Notes: generated by a model not told the origin, from the sequence alone. DNA of 10,719 bases from Euperipatoides rowelli (GCA_003024985.2 PXIH01S0054930.1); one strand, 5' to 3'. Numbered from the stretch's first letter, positions 1-8,557 are shown. Numbers and translations are program-made.

Positions 1-1150
1 AAAATTTAGGCACATCTAAATTTGTGACAACTGCATGCTGGGTAATATATCCATAGCCAAGGTATTCTCCATATTATAAATGAGTTCACAGCTAACAATC
101 GTTACATTTTGTTCAGATATTCTAATATACTATTTGGCATTTTGGATACCATGGAATGACAGTAAAGATTGGGAATAATACATTTTTTTATTTTTTTCAT
201 CCTGATAAATGACCAGTAATTAAAAGTCATTTGGAGAGAAACAGACTCACAAGTGTAGCCTATACACTATACAGACAGACAGAATGCAATTTTTATTCTA
301 AACAAATAATACATCCAACCAATTCATTAAATAAATTCTTGTCTTTCTGTTGAGATCATATCCCTTACAACTAATAATAAGAATGAAATTATAGCCATTT
401 ATCAAATATTTCCATTTTTTATTATCAAATAAAGTATCTTTAGCTTATATAATATAAGCCTATTTTCCCTAAAGTGTTACTTGTCAAAAGTCTTCAATGT
501 ATCTTTTATTTCATTTGTGCAATTACGAATTATTAGTATGCTATACAGTATATTAATGTGTAATCTGTCAGTTAATTTTTACTGTATATAGATTATTAAT
601 ATTCAACAATATTGTAATAATTATTGAAGGGAAGGGCCTATTCTTATTTTTTTAAATATAATGCTCATTTTCATGTAAGGTAATAAGGAGAGAAATATCC
701 TCTATGACTCAGACTGTAATTATTGTATGGAGAAATCAAATTTAATTAATTTTACTTTTTGTTTTTTTATATACAGTCTTCTAAAAATTGAAATGATACT
801 TGAGCAATTTATCTAATTTTCTTTTTTTTTAATAATTTATTTTTATTAACCCAAACATACTTTTTAATGATTGTTGAACTTTCATAATCTATTAATATTT
901 TCAAAAGAATTAAAGTTAATTCAAAATTATATTTTTTTAAAATAATTTTAATTTATCCATATCCAATGGTAAGCAAGCCATTGCCCATCAAAGTTCTATG
1001 GAAAACAATTTTAGTATCCCAATAAGCCAAGTAGGCTAATTTTATTTTCATTGTAAGATTTCCTTAAGAGAGTGTGGGCTATAATCATGCACCTATAGCC
1101 AACATCCCTTTCTCAGTAATAGGTAAAATAAGAGATCAGCAATTAAAAGT
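1..1150. other. AT-rich non-coding stretch, no gene seen
   Basis: I see no gene, RNA or mobile element here. The stretch is strongly AT-rich with many T and A homopolymers and almost no CpG. Stops occur densely in all six frames. The only local structure noted is a short palindrome at 443-459. Confidence 0.7.
443..459. repeat. short AT-rich palindrome
   Basis: Two perfect 8-bp arms, GCTTATAT and ATATAAGC, lie around a single central base. In sequence this AT-rich such a palindrome may arise by chance, and no function is inferred. Confidence 0.5.
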
Positions 1151-1156
1151 ATGACT

Positions 1157-1224
1157 CAACTTCTTAAATTCAACTTCTTAAATTCTTAATTCCACTTCAA
1201 CTTCTTAAATTCTTAATTCCATTT
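1157..1224. repeat. 27-bp tandem repeat, about 2.5 copies
   Basis: A 14-base partial unit (1157-1170) is followed by two 27-base units (1171-1197 and 1198-1224) that differ at one base near their ends. Each unit starts CAACTTCTTAAATTC. The near identity of the full units suggests recent slippage or duplication, so the locus may vary in copy number. No coding potential is seen in it. Confidence 0.9.
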
Positions 1225-1274
1225 AAAAGATGGAAATTTTTATAAAAATCATTTTTTAATATTTTGCTTTTGTG

Positions 1275-1338
1275 AAGGTTGACCTTTTGATTATTTCTGG
1301 TATATCAGGTTTATCTCGATCTCTGGATATATTTCTGG
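1275..1338 (+). repeat. left arm of degenerate inverted repeat
   Basis: This arm has AAGGTTGACCT (1275-1285) followed by ATTTCTGG (1293-1300). A second related piece at 1321-1338 reads CTCTGGATATATTTCTGG. Both resemble the reverse complement of 2262-2292. A further weaker copy of the CTGGAT...TTTCTG core is at about 1406-1417. Confidence 0.45.
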
Positions 1339-2261
1339 TGTAAATTTTTTATTTTTCCGTGTTTCTATAAATTTGTATGTGACCCCAATCTCAAACTAAC
1401 TGCAACCTGGATTTCTGTTCCGATCCTCACTTTATACCTGTTTTAAACTTTCTGACTTTAAAATGGAAGCTACAACTTAATCGTCTTATACCTGACACGT
1501 AATGTGTATATTGCAGAAACTCTGAGGGAAGAGCGTACAGCGTCCAATCACATAAAGGGAGAAACTACTCGATAACTTTTTAACAAATAGAAACATTGGA
1601 TAAAGAATGAAAAATGTATTTCTAAAACTTTTGAATTTTATATATTCTACTGTTTGAACATTTCTTTAACACACGTATCGACCTTCTGAAACCATTTGCT
1701 AAATTAACCCACGATACTATTTTCGATTAATTTTCAACTTAGTCAAACTTAGAAGAAAAAGAAACTCACAAACGAAGCTGCCGACACGTTGCCAAAAGCA
1801 AAACATAAAAACTTAACTAGCCAAAACCCGTCAAGACCGACGATCTCACCAAGGATCTCCATGTCTGGTATGAACTGTTCAAATTGAAAGCTACCTATGA
1901 AGCCAAATTCACCTGCCGTATCTTGCAGACTTCGTTCACTCTACCCGCATCGGCTGCAGCTCCACTAGCAGAAGCCGATAACCAGTAGTGATGTAAATAA
2001 ACCAAGGAAACAACTAAAGCTGTCTGCAAAGGCGTCAATTGTTTTTAAACTTCAAATTGCTAATATCGCTCTTTTCCCCTCTCCATACTAACCGCTGTTT
2101 TATTGGTAAACAACCAAGGACAGTTTTTAACATTCTTTTTCAATAATCTTAACTCACCAATGGATGTCGACTAAGACCTGATTTTTCCTGTAAGTGTTTT
2201 TTTTTCTTTTTCTTTTTTAATATGATTCAAAATTTTGTTTGCATTTTTCTTTTTCTAAAAC

Positions 2262-2292
2262 CCAGAAATAGGTAAATCCAGAGGTCAACCTT
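2262..2292 (-). repeat. right arm of degenerate inverted repeat
   Basis: The reverse complement of this arm contains AAGGTTGACCT (2292-2282), then CTCTGGATTTA and ATTTCTGG (ending at 2262). It matches the left arm at 1275-1300 with a small gap, and its CTCTGGAT...TTTCTGG part also matches 1321-1338. It lies at the right edge of the CpG-rich block. Confidence 0.45.
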
Positions 2293-2299
2293 ATCATTT

Positions 2300-3770
2300 T
2301 TTGTCATTATTTTACTATAGATTTTTCTTCAGAAAATATAAAACTTTTTTTTTGTTATATAATAATATTTTCCATATTCCCATTTTCCTAATTTTTTTTA
2401 TTTGTTCAAATTTATTAAGTAATGTTCCCTCTTAGTTGAGGATTTTACAAGGTATGTTCCAATTAGCCTACACATTCCGATTTCCAGTTAATTTCAATTT
2501 TTTAGGTTTATGGTCCAACAAACTGTATATTTGCTTTAGAATAATTTGTTTATTATGCCAGGATTTACTGATTAATAGTTTTTGTTCCTTATATAAATTT
2601 TTGAATAAGGATCTACAGTTTTTCTAATGTCAACACTGACCGTATAACATAGTTCATAGAAAATTGCATTTTTGTTGAGAGAATAATTATCAAGTGAAAT
2701 CCACTAGTTTGTCAAGCATAGACCACCACACCTTGATACAGTTACCCCAGTGGATATATGTCATGGGCATGGGTAGACTAGTCTCTCATCACTTTAACAC
2801 AGTTACGTCAATGAATATCCTATTATGATAGAGATTATAAAGTTGTTTTCTTAATAATTTCATTATTTTTATTTTTGCTTTATCCAAAACATTGCTGGGT
2901 TAATTTTAGTTTAACCCATCATAAAAATTTTCCACCATTCATTACATCTATTAAACATTATGTGTTATAAGGGCATATTTCTATTAAGGTAAGACACAAT
3001 AGAAATAAATTATTAATAACACTCATATAATATACCTTTAAATGTCATAATAACAGACTTTCAAAATGCTCTAACTCCACACACATACATTCTTTCCTTC
3101 AGCCTCATTCAATAACCCACATAAGATTGCTATGGAGGTTTTGGTCCAAAGAGGTTTAAACATTTGTAAAACATATAAGCTAATTAATCCAAAATTGTAT
3201 TCACTCTTTACAAAATGACCAACATTCCCACCACTGCTCTCTAATGCTGTTAGCCAATCATCCTCTAGCATAGGCTTTCTACTATGTTGATCATATTTGA
3301 TTCAAATATTTGGGGAATTTACCTTTCTAATGACCCATTTATCATTAATGAACTTTTTTTCTCAATTAAAAATAAATTATTAAAAAAAAAAAAACTCATC
3401 CTTTAATTTTAAATACAAAGACTAGCTCTTGCTAGATGGGTTTATATTTATTTTACTCATATCATAATTATTTATTGATACCCACCTTTAAACAAAAACA
3501 CCTATGTCAATGTATTTAAAAACGATAGTTTTCTATACTTATTCCATAGAATAACATACAAAGAGATTTACAACTTATTTGTAGCATAATTGGCACAATA
3601 TATCTCTTGTTTAATTACTATTAAATTTTCAATAAATTTCTCACCAATAAATTAAATCAAATGTAATATAATGTACCTCTATTAGTTTACCATAAAAGTG
3701 CACATTTTTCATGCAGATGTCTCCTTCTTGCTTTCAGTTATCCAGACTAAAAATATAAATTTTGTAAATG
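2300..3770. other. AT-rich non-coding stretch
   Basis: No gene or intact element is seen. Homopolymers are frequent, including an A-run near 3380-3393. A minus-strand open stretch over about 3071-3301 reads fairly protein-like but has no recognised domain, no convincing splice sites and a length expected by chance, so it is not called. Confidence 0.6.
2715..2819 (+). repeat. degenerate direct repeat, about 61-bp period
   Basis: Two stretches share CAGTTAC at 2739-2745 and 2800-2806. Scattered further matches continue on both sides, for example the following GTGGATAT against ATGAATAT, at roughly two thirds identity over some 30 bases. This looks like an old tandem duplication; chance similarity is not excluded. 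Confidence 0.3.
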
Positions 3771-3950
3771 TAGGCTTATGGGTGGCTCTACAGGTGGTCT
3801 TGCAATTTTGAAAAATTTAGGTCGCGATTCTTAATTGCTTGCGGTCGATTACCACACCAAACAAGTACAGTGCTAAATTTTGGCATGTACGTATGTAAAT
3901 AGCTTCTAATTTTGTGCAATAGAATTTGAGAATCTGTAAAATTAAAACCT

Positions 3951-3972
3951 TTTTATTTTATTTATTTATTTA
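3951..3972. repeat. TTTA-type microsatellite
   Basis: Short imperfect run of TTTA units of the kind common throughout this window. No function is inferred. Confidence 0.8.
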
Positions 3973-4153
3973 AGATACAATTAAGAAAAGTGAATTGCTT
4001 TGTTGCAAAAGGTGTTTCTTCTAAATTTAATTATAAGTAATCAAATTTTAAATTGTAGATGTGAGAAAGTAAAAAAAAATATATATAGGCTAATATTAGT
4101 TTGTCTAGAATACTCAGAAAGAAGGAAAGGAGAACTGCTGGAACTCAACTTCA

Positions 4154-4183
4154 TCTTTCCTCTCTCTCTCTCCCCTCCCCCTC
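4154..4183. repeat. 30-base pure pyrimidine tract
   Basis: An uninterrupted C/T run made of CT dinucleotides followed by C-rich TCCCC blocks stands out in an AT-rich neighbourhood. Long polypurine-polypyrimidine tracts can form triplex structures, and this one could also act as a splice polypyrimidine tract, but no convincing exon follows it. Confidence 0.85.
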
Positions 4184-4460
4184 ATCCCATTGTCAAGTTA
4201 CTGGAGACTAAAACAATGTGATAGAATCAAAAAACTGCTCCGAGATCAAATATTAGTCTAAAATCACTTTGTATTAAGACTTTTTGATAGCATACATTTC
4301 AATTACCGTTTTTAGAAAAAGGCGAGCGGTATATGGAATGTGAAGCATCATTTTGCCAGAGAAAAAAAAGTAAATAAATAAAAAATTATGGAGTTTAATA
4401 GGGAAGTGATATTTAAATTCATTTAAAAACTACTATTTTTGTTATTTTGAATAGTCAAAT

Positions 4461-4701
4461 CGTGATGATTCAATCGCTAATGTAGAAACAAATCTGAAAA
4501 CAGATTGAATATCATGTAACTGTGCTTGAATCGTGAACTTAATTGCTTTGGTTATCCTGCAATTCGACCGCAGACTTCTGTGATCGAGGCGATTGAATCG
4601 TTAAATGTAGACAACCTCATAAGAGACAAGGTATTGAACTTTTGGTGATTTATCACTGCGATCCTATCACTACGACTTATCGCAAGTGTAGAGACAGCCT
4701 G
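4461..4701 (-). repeat. three same-direction copies of a hAT-like end motif
   Basis: Copies lie at 4461-4496, 4581-4618 and 4664-4701. Each has a TCG(C/T)..AA.TGTAGA..ACA core. Read on the minus strand, the outer two begin CAGGCTGTCTCTACAC (from 4701) and CAGATTTGTTTCTACA (from 4496), and the middle one begins GAGGTTGTCTACA. hAT termini commonly start with CAG, so the copies look like successive or nested transposon ends in one orientation. Identity between copies is moderate, and no matching opposite ends were found. Confidence 0.4.
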
Positions 4702-5603
4702 AAAGCCATTTACAGCTTTGTCTCTTTAGATTATTTGAACGAGACCATTTGGGATATTTTAGACCAATTATATCAACAAAATAACACATAAGTTGTTTGG
4801 CAATAAACAGATTACTAAGAAGCCCTATTACTAGGGTAAAGAAACACACCACACACAACACATAACTCTACAATTACCTCTTATCATAACCCTATTAGTC
4901 AAATATAATAATAATCTATACATTATCTTACAGTCATTTTCTTGTGTTTTATCTATATATCCTAAGTCAGCATATTAATAAATTCATAGAATACATAGAT
5001 GTCTTAATATATATCACATATTTTCAATAACCAAACAAATGGCTGCATTCATTTCAACACTTTGCTAAAGAAAATGGTATTAAAATTAATTAAAAAAAAA
5101 GTTATTATCTAAAAACATTTTACAAGAATCAAGTCATGAGATATTTTTTCAATCAATCCTCAATAAACACTAGGTCTACCCCTTTAATAGTTCAACTGTC
5201 AATTATTATTAATCACATAGTGACGCTACTAAAGATAATTTCACTCAACTGGTGAGGTCATTTGCTTAGGGTATAACTGGCAAGGTGGGATAACTTTTAC
5301 CCCAAGATTAAATTATACCTGTAGCTACAAAGATAAATGAAAAACAAACATGTTGCTTGATTTAATTTAAGCTTAATTAAAAAATTTTAAATAAAAATAA
5401 ATAAAAATAATCTTACCAAAAAAAAAAAAAGTGTAAATGAAATATAAAAAAACAAACAAAAAAATGTTATACCTGTTATAATTAGATAAAAAAGAAAGAA
5501 CGTTTGAAATGAAAACATTAGTTTGCAAAAATGATTCAGATTGGCATCAATATTTTATATGTGAAACTTTGGATTATTCAATCCTTTTTCCTAATAGATA
5601 TTT
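4702..5603. other. AT-rich non-coding stretch
   Basis: No gene or recognisable element is seen. It includes an ATAAAAATAA-type simple repeat at about 5391-5410 and an A-run near 5419-5430. Open stretches here lack domain similarity and coding character. Confidence 0.65.
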
Positions 5604-5618
5604 CTTGCACCTTGTTCC
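5604..5618. repeat. SINE target-site duplication, left copy
   Basis: CTTGCACCTTGTTCC, identical to 5870-5884. It abuts the T-run that is the complement of the SINE poly(A) tail. Confidence 0.92.
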
Positions 5619-5791
5619 CTTTTTTTTTTTTGGTTAATTAAATTGACATTACATTGACTTTAAATTAAACATATAACTGATTGAAACTTGGATTAACAGG
5701 TTCCATGATGTTACAAGGGCAGCATACTAGGAAAAACCTGAGGCGAGCTGTTAAAGCTAGGGAAAAAACCGTTCCATAACTACCCAAGCTG

Positions 5792-5802
5792 AGGCGCGAA
5801 CC
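5792..5802 (-). promoter_or_regulatory. Pol III B box of SINE copy 1
   Basis: The minus strand reads GGTTCGCGCCT, against the consensus GGTTCGANNCC. It sits inside a 7-bp stem (5789-5795 with 5809-5815) that resembles a T arm. The distance to the A box is longer than in type I tRNAs, consistent with a type II ancestor. Confidence 0.75.
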
Positions 5803-5847
5803 TGTACACCTCAGCATATGCCTTCAGTTCATCAAGCGGATGTGAAT

Positions 5848-5858
5848 CCGCTCGACCA
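5848..5858 (-). promoter_or_regulatory. Pol III A box of SINE copy 1
   Basis: The minus strand reads TGGTCGAGCGG, matching TRGYNNARNNG at every position. It begins 7 bases after the acceptor-like start, the spacing seen in tRNA genes. Confidence 0.85.
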
Positions 5859-5869
5859 CGGAACCGAGA

Positions 5870-5884
5870 CTTGCACCTTGTTCC
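5870..5884. repeat. SINE target-site duplication, right copy
   Basis: CTTGCACCTTGTTCC, an exact 15-base match to 5604-5618, just outside the SINE 5' end. Confidence 0.92.
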
Positions 5885-6277
5885 TTGTATTTGAAGAAGC
5901 CATAATAAAAAAGAAAAAGGGGAAGAAAAAAACATACCTGGAATAGAAACATTTCTAGTGAATTATAGTGTCACATATCTCAAATAATATGATCAGTGAT
6001 AAAAATCACAACTTGCACAGTGGAGATTGAGATGGAACTTGAAGAAAGACACCTGAATTATCATTTGAGATTGCTTAGCATATCTTACATTCCAGCTCAC
6101 CAGTTAGAATATATAACTTTAAGCAGTTCTGGAACTCTATGAGCCTCAACAATTTGCCTACCCCAAAAGTGACATAATATACAACTTTTATAAATACTAA
6201 TTCTTTATAGCCGTGGAAGTTAAGAATACTGCGAATATTCTCATTGATAACAAAGATGAAATTTTTTTTTAAAAAAA
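5885..6277. other. non-coding stretch between SINE and tail fragment
   Basis: No gene is called. A 49-codon plus-strand open stretch (5993-6139, stop at 6140) has fairly coding-like codons rich in Glu and Leu. It has no recognised domain and no clear splice acceptor, and its length is not exceptional for this composition. Confidence 0.5.
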
Positions 6278-6315
6278 ATAAAGTTGCCCGTCATTAACAG
6301 ATAATCTCTATTTTA
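6278..6315 (-). repeat. isolated copy of SINE copy-2 tail
   Basis: About 31 of 38 positions match 7803-7840, the 3' tail of the second SINE in the same orientation. Both copies are followed, on the minus strand, by AT-rich or A-rich tail sequence. No SINE head lies beside it. It may be a 5'-truncated SINE or a remnant of the LINE from which that tail came. Confidence 0.65.
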
Positions 6316-6385
6316 CTCATTTAATACCTTAATTTTCTAATTTAAACTCAAGGTTGATATCACCTCTTTACTTCCTATCTTTCAG

Positions 6386-6487
6386 AAGAAAGACAAGTTG
6401 AAAAAGAGGCTGGACAGCACAAGCGGCAACCCATGTCCCAACATAGATAATAAAGATGATAAAGAATGGACATTTCTTCTTTTATAA
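6386..6487 (+). CDS. possible terminal coding exon
   Basis: A long pyrimidine tract ending in CAG (6363-6385) forms one of the best splice acceptors in the window. Read from 6386 in phase 0, 33 codons follow before TAA (6485-6487). They encode a Lys/Asp-rich hydrophilic segment that starts KKDKLKKRLDSTSG and ends EWTFLLL. An AATAAA lies at 6449-6454, inside the open stretch. A second frame is also open for about 20 codons, from 6388, so the phase is uncertain. No upstream exon was identified in the window and the product is not recognised. It could equally be a chance acceptor before a short open stretch. Confidence 0.25.
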   Translation, partial: KKDKLKKRLDSTSGNPCPNIDNKDDKEWTFLLL

Positions 6488-6610
6488 TAACGATCTTAAT
6501 GATTTTACAATATATAAAGTGACTTTATTTTTAATGGGAGTGAAAATGATCCAGGCTAATTTCTTTCAGGAAGAAATAACAATGATGATTTCTGCAATAA
6601 TGGTGTAAAT

Positions 6611-7246
6611 GAGGGGTGGGGAACCTTATGGCATTGAAAGGTGACATGTCACTTCACCTATTCCTCATAAAAGGCTGCACACTTTTTATGTACATATTTT
6701 TTTTCCCAGAGTTATAAAGAGGTAAAAATAAATTAATTGCTTTGTAGGAACCCATAGGCTAGAAGAGCAAATGGTTTTTTAGTCTACATCTTTTTTTGCA
6801 TATTTTTCACAGAGCAAATTAAATGAACTGTTAGTAAATTCATTTAAAACGTTTTGATTCAATGAGAGAAAAATTAAATTGTTTTATATTCATAGAAGAA
6901 CAAAGGAAAAGGATTAGAAGATGAAAACTTAAAAACAAATGACATTTATTTTATTGACGTGAATCTTAATTTTATTATTGTTGTACTTTAAACATTTTAT
7001 CGTAGAGGCCTCTAGTGACAAAGTAATGATTTAATTGTGCACCACCCATATAGCATTTTTGATAGATTAAGTTTAAATATATCAATTTTTTAATTTTGAT
7101 TAATTAAAATACACTTCATTTGAGAATATATAATTTATAAAATATAAACAAAGATGATGCTTAATTAACAAATATGCAAAAATAGGCCACACCAACACCT
7201 GAAAATGCCATATGAATGCCTGAAGGACACAGGATCCCCCATCCTA
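6611..7246. mobile_element. candidate decayed non-autonomous hAT element
   Basis: The left edge reads GAGGGGTGGGGAACCTTATG, very like the CAGGGGTGGGGAACC termini known from many hAT elements. The right edge, reversed, begins TAGGATGGGGGATCCT; the two agree at 11 of the first 16 positions. Further in, both contain CCTT..GGCATT and TATGGCATT...AGGTG blocks. The flanking octamers GTGTAAAT (6603-6610) and ATCTAAAC (7247-7254) agree at only 5 of 8 bases, so any target duplication is decayed. The roughly 636-bp interior has no transposase frame. A perfect 12-bp palindrome, GTGACATGTCAC, lies near the left end. Confidence 0.38.
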
Positions 7247-7772
7247 ATCTAAACTGATTAACCCTGTGTTTTGTTTTAAATTAATTTATTTTGGTGTTTA
7301 AATTTATTGCATTACCCAATATTCCTTTATTTATTTATTTACTGTGATATCTTTTTGAATATCCTATATGAGTTTTCTGCTGTATAATTTTTATTTATAA
7401 ATGTAATATTTTACAATATATAAAAAAGAATCATCCATTTCATTTTAAAATCTTCTTGTATGATTCCTTTCACAGTTTCAATTGCTGTATTATTGTTCCT
7501 TGATATATAATTACTATAAAAAGTATTTGTATGATTACAATAAAAGATAGTGTTTGATCATTTCTCCTTCATACTTAATTTATCCATAGTCTATTATTAT
7601 TATTAGTATTATTTTTTTTTTTGTTTCATTTACAGCTACTTTATGAATAAATAAATCCAGCTAAAACTTATATTCTTTATTTTTGATTTTTTAAAATAAT
7701 AAATTACCCTAGAAAATATCGGTTGAAAAAAGATAAAATATATATATTTTTTTGATTACATGTTTGTCAAAC
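7247..7772. other. AT-rich stretch with microsatellites
   Basis: No gene is seen. It contains a TTTA run near 7326-7341, a T-run near 7612-7622 and short TA repeats near 7739-7747. Confidence 0.7.
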
Positions 7773-8076
7773 TTGTTATTTTTTTTTTTATATATATATA
7801 TAATAAAGTTACCCACCATAAGCAGGTAATCTCCATTTTAATGACGGTAAAACATTTATTTATTATTTATTATAGTTATTAATTTATTATCTATAACGCG
7901 TTCTTAAGTGGGCCAGCATACTTGGTTTGACAGGATGTTGAGAGACGGGAAAAAACCATTGCATTACCTGCTCTACTGGGATGCTGAACCTGGAACATCT
8001 CAGCTTATGTCATCACCCTCACTTTCAACCTGCATTGCTGCAGACTGGACCACGAGGATGTGATTGGTTGTTATTT
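7773..8076 (-). mobile_element. tRNA-derived SINE, older copy 2
   Basis: This minus-strand element shares ordered blocks with SINE copy 1: GTGGTC near the start, CATA.GCTGAG, CAGGTTC, GGTTTTTTCCC (7957-7947) and GTATGCTGGCCC (7921-7910). The head is more diverged. The A box (8052-8042) reads TGGTCCAGTCT, one mismatch at the last base, and the B box (7990-7980) reads GGTTCAGCATC. After the body the tail (about 7909-7782) is unrelated to that of copy 1 and ends in a TA-rich and A-rich run. TTGTTATTT at 7773-7781 and 8068-8076 may be the target duplication, but it is short and AT-rich. Most likely this is an older member of the same head family with a different LINE-derived tail. Confidence 0.75.
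7803..7840 (-). repeat. SINE copy-2 3' tail segment
   Basis: This 38-base part of the copy-2 tail recurs at 6278-6315 in the same orientation with about 31 matches. On the minus strand it runs into a TA-rich and A-rich end, as expected for the 3' terminus of a SINE or LINE. Confidence 0.65.
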
Positions 8077-8549
8077 ATGTTTCTATTTGAGGATCAGTTT
8101 GAGTCTGGCTAAGTTCACATCTAGACCCATATGATAGAAACTATCTGAAAACTATTGATGTAAGCTAATGGAAATTTATTTGTTAAAAAATTAGATATTC
8201 AGATTGATAGCAGTAAAGGACTAAAACATACAAAAAAGGTAACACATTTAATTGAAAGTGAATTTTGCTTTATATTCTCTTATTTCACCTTTCTAATTCA
8301 TTTTCAAGTAATTATAACAGATGAGTTTGAAAGTCAATTTGATATTTTACAGTCTTTGTAATATTTAATCATAAATAGCCTTCTAATATTGTTTATAACA
8401 TCTTATATATATTTAAGTAAACATTTTGATTGTAATTTATGTCATAACGTAATATAATTGATTGTCCATAACTAAGTCCTTGACTATAGACAAGATTAAG
8501 TAATATAAATAAGCTTAAAAACAGATGCCTAAAAGCATTTAGAATGATG
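8077..8549. other. AT-rich non-coding stretch
   Basis: No gene, RNA or element is recognised between the second SINE and the hAT element. Stops are dense in all frames. Confidence 0.7.
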
Positions 8550-8557
8550 CACAGTAC
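8550..8557. repeat. hAT 8-bp target duplication, left
   Basis: CACAGTAC, identical to 8964-8971 and immediately outside the left CAG terminus. Eight base pairs is the duplication length characteristic of hAT transposons. Confidence 0.88.

Larger units (their letters stand above)
1275..2292. other. CpG-rich block bounded by an inverted repeat
   Basis: About 25 CpG dinucleotides fall between roughly 1310 and 2170, against only a few in the 1300 bases before it, and GC content is visibly higher. CCAAT or ATTGG pentamers occur at 1544, 1595, 2102 and 2157. Two readings are possible. It may be an unmethylated promoter-like island in a CpG-depleted genome. Alternatively it may be an inserted element of about 1 kb, since degenerate inverted repeats sit at both edges, although no target-site duplication was found. 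A 55-codon plus-strand stretch (1821-1985, stop at 1986) has coding-like codons but follows an in-frame stop directly. On the minus strand an ATG at 1863-1861 in good context runs straight into a GTGAGA donor-like site. Neither gives a convincing gene. Confidence 0.45.
3810..4701. mobile_element. decayed DNA-transposon cluster, hAT-like ends
   Basis: The stretch is richer in CpG than its surroundings. The 11-mer CTTAATTGCTT occurs at 3830-3840 and again at 4538-4548. TGCGGTCGA at 3840-3848 is repeated inverted at 4564-4572, and GATTCAATCGC at 4467-4477 is inverted at 4589-4599. Short direct and inverted motifs of this kind are typical of subterminal transposase-binding repeats. The right portion holds three copies of an end-like motif, listed separately. 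No left terminus or target duplication was found, so boundaries are approximate and the middle may be unrelated sequence. No transposase reading frame is present. Confidence 0.35.
5619..5869 (-). mobile_element. tRNA-derived SINE, full length, copy 1
   Basis: This 251-bp non-coding retroposon lies on the minus strand. Its 5' head looks like a type II (Ser/Leu-like) tRNA. A 7-base acceptor-like GGTTCCG (5865-5859) is followed by an A box that fits the Pol III consensus exactly and then a near-consensus B box. A body follows with GGTTTTTTCCC (5770-5760) and GTATGCTGCCC (ending 5717). After that comes a tail of about 100 bases ending in a poly(A) run, seen as T-run 5620-5631 on the plus strand. 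Exact 15-bp direct repeats flank it, as expected of LINE-mediated insertion. A 7-bp hairpin (5835-5841 with 5846-5852) overlaps the A box. Such elements are transcribed by Pol III and copied by a LINE reverse transcriptase supplied in trans. The intact duplication indicates a relatively recent insertion. The family name was not recognised. Confidence 0.9.

Noticed and set aside
1821-1988. Plus-strand 55-codon frame starting PKPVKTDDLTK in the CpG-rich block
   Set aside because: It follows an in-frame stop directly, the only possible acceptor lacks a pyrimidine tract, the opposite strand is also open, and no family was recognised.
2436-2627. Plus-strand frame of 63 codons rich in Phe and Leu
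   Set aside because: Low-complexity translation of T-rich sequence with no supporting splice sites or domain.
3071-3301. Minus-strand open stretch of about 76 codons with a protein-like composition
   Set aside because: No recognised domain, no convincing splice sites, and open stretches of this length are expected by chance in sequence this AT-rich.
4670-4861. Minus-strand hydrophobic frame of 63 codons
   Set aside because: It crosses the proposed hAT-like end at 4701 and shows no domain; it appears to be a chance frame.
5789-5865. A functional tRNA-Ser or tRNA-Leu gene on the minus strand
   Set aside because: The A and B boxes fit, but the acceptor and anticodon arms do not fold properly, and the unit sits inside a SINE with tail and target duplication.
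5993-6142. Plus-strand 49-codon Glu/Leu-rich frame
   Set aside because: No acceptor, no donor and no domain; length compatible with chance.
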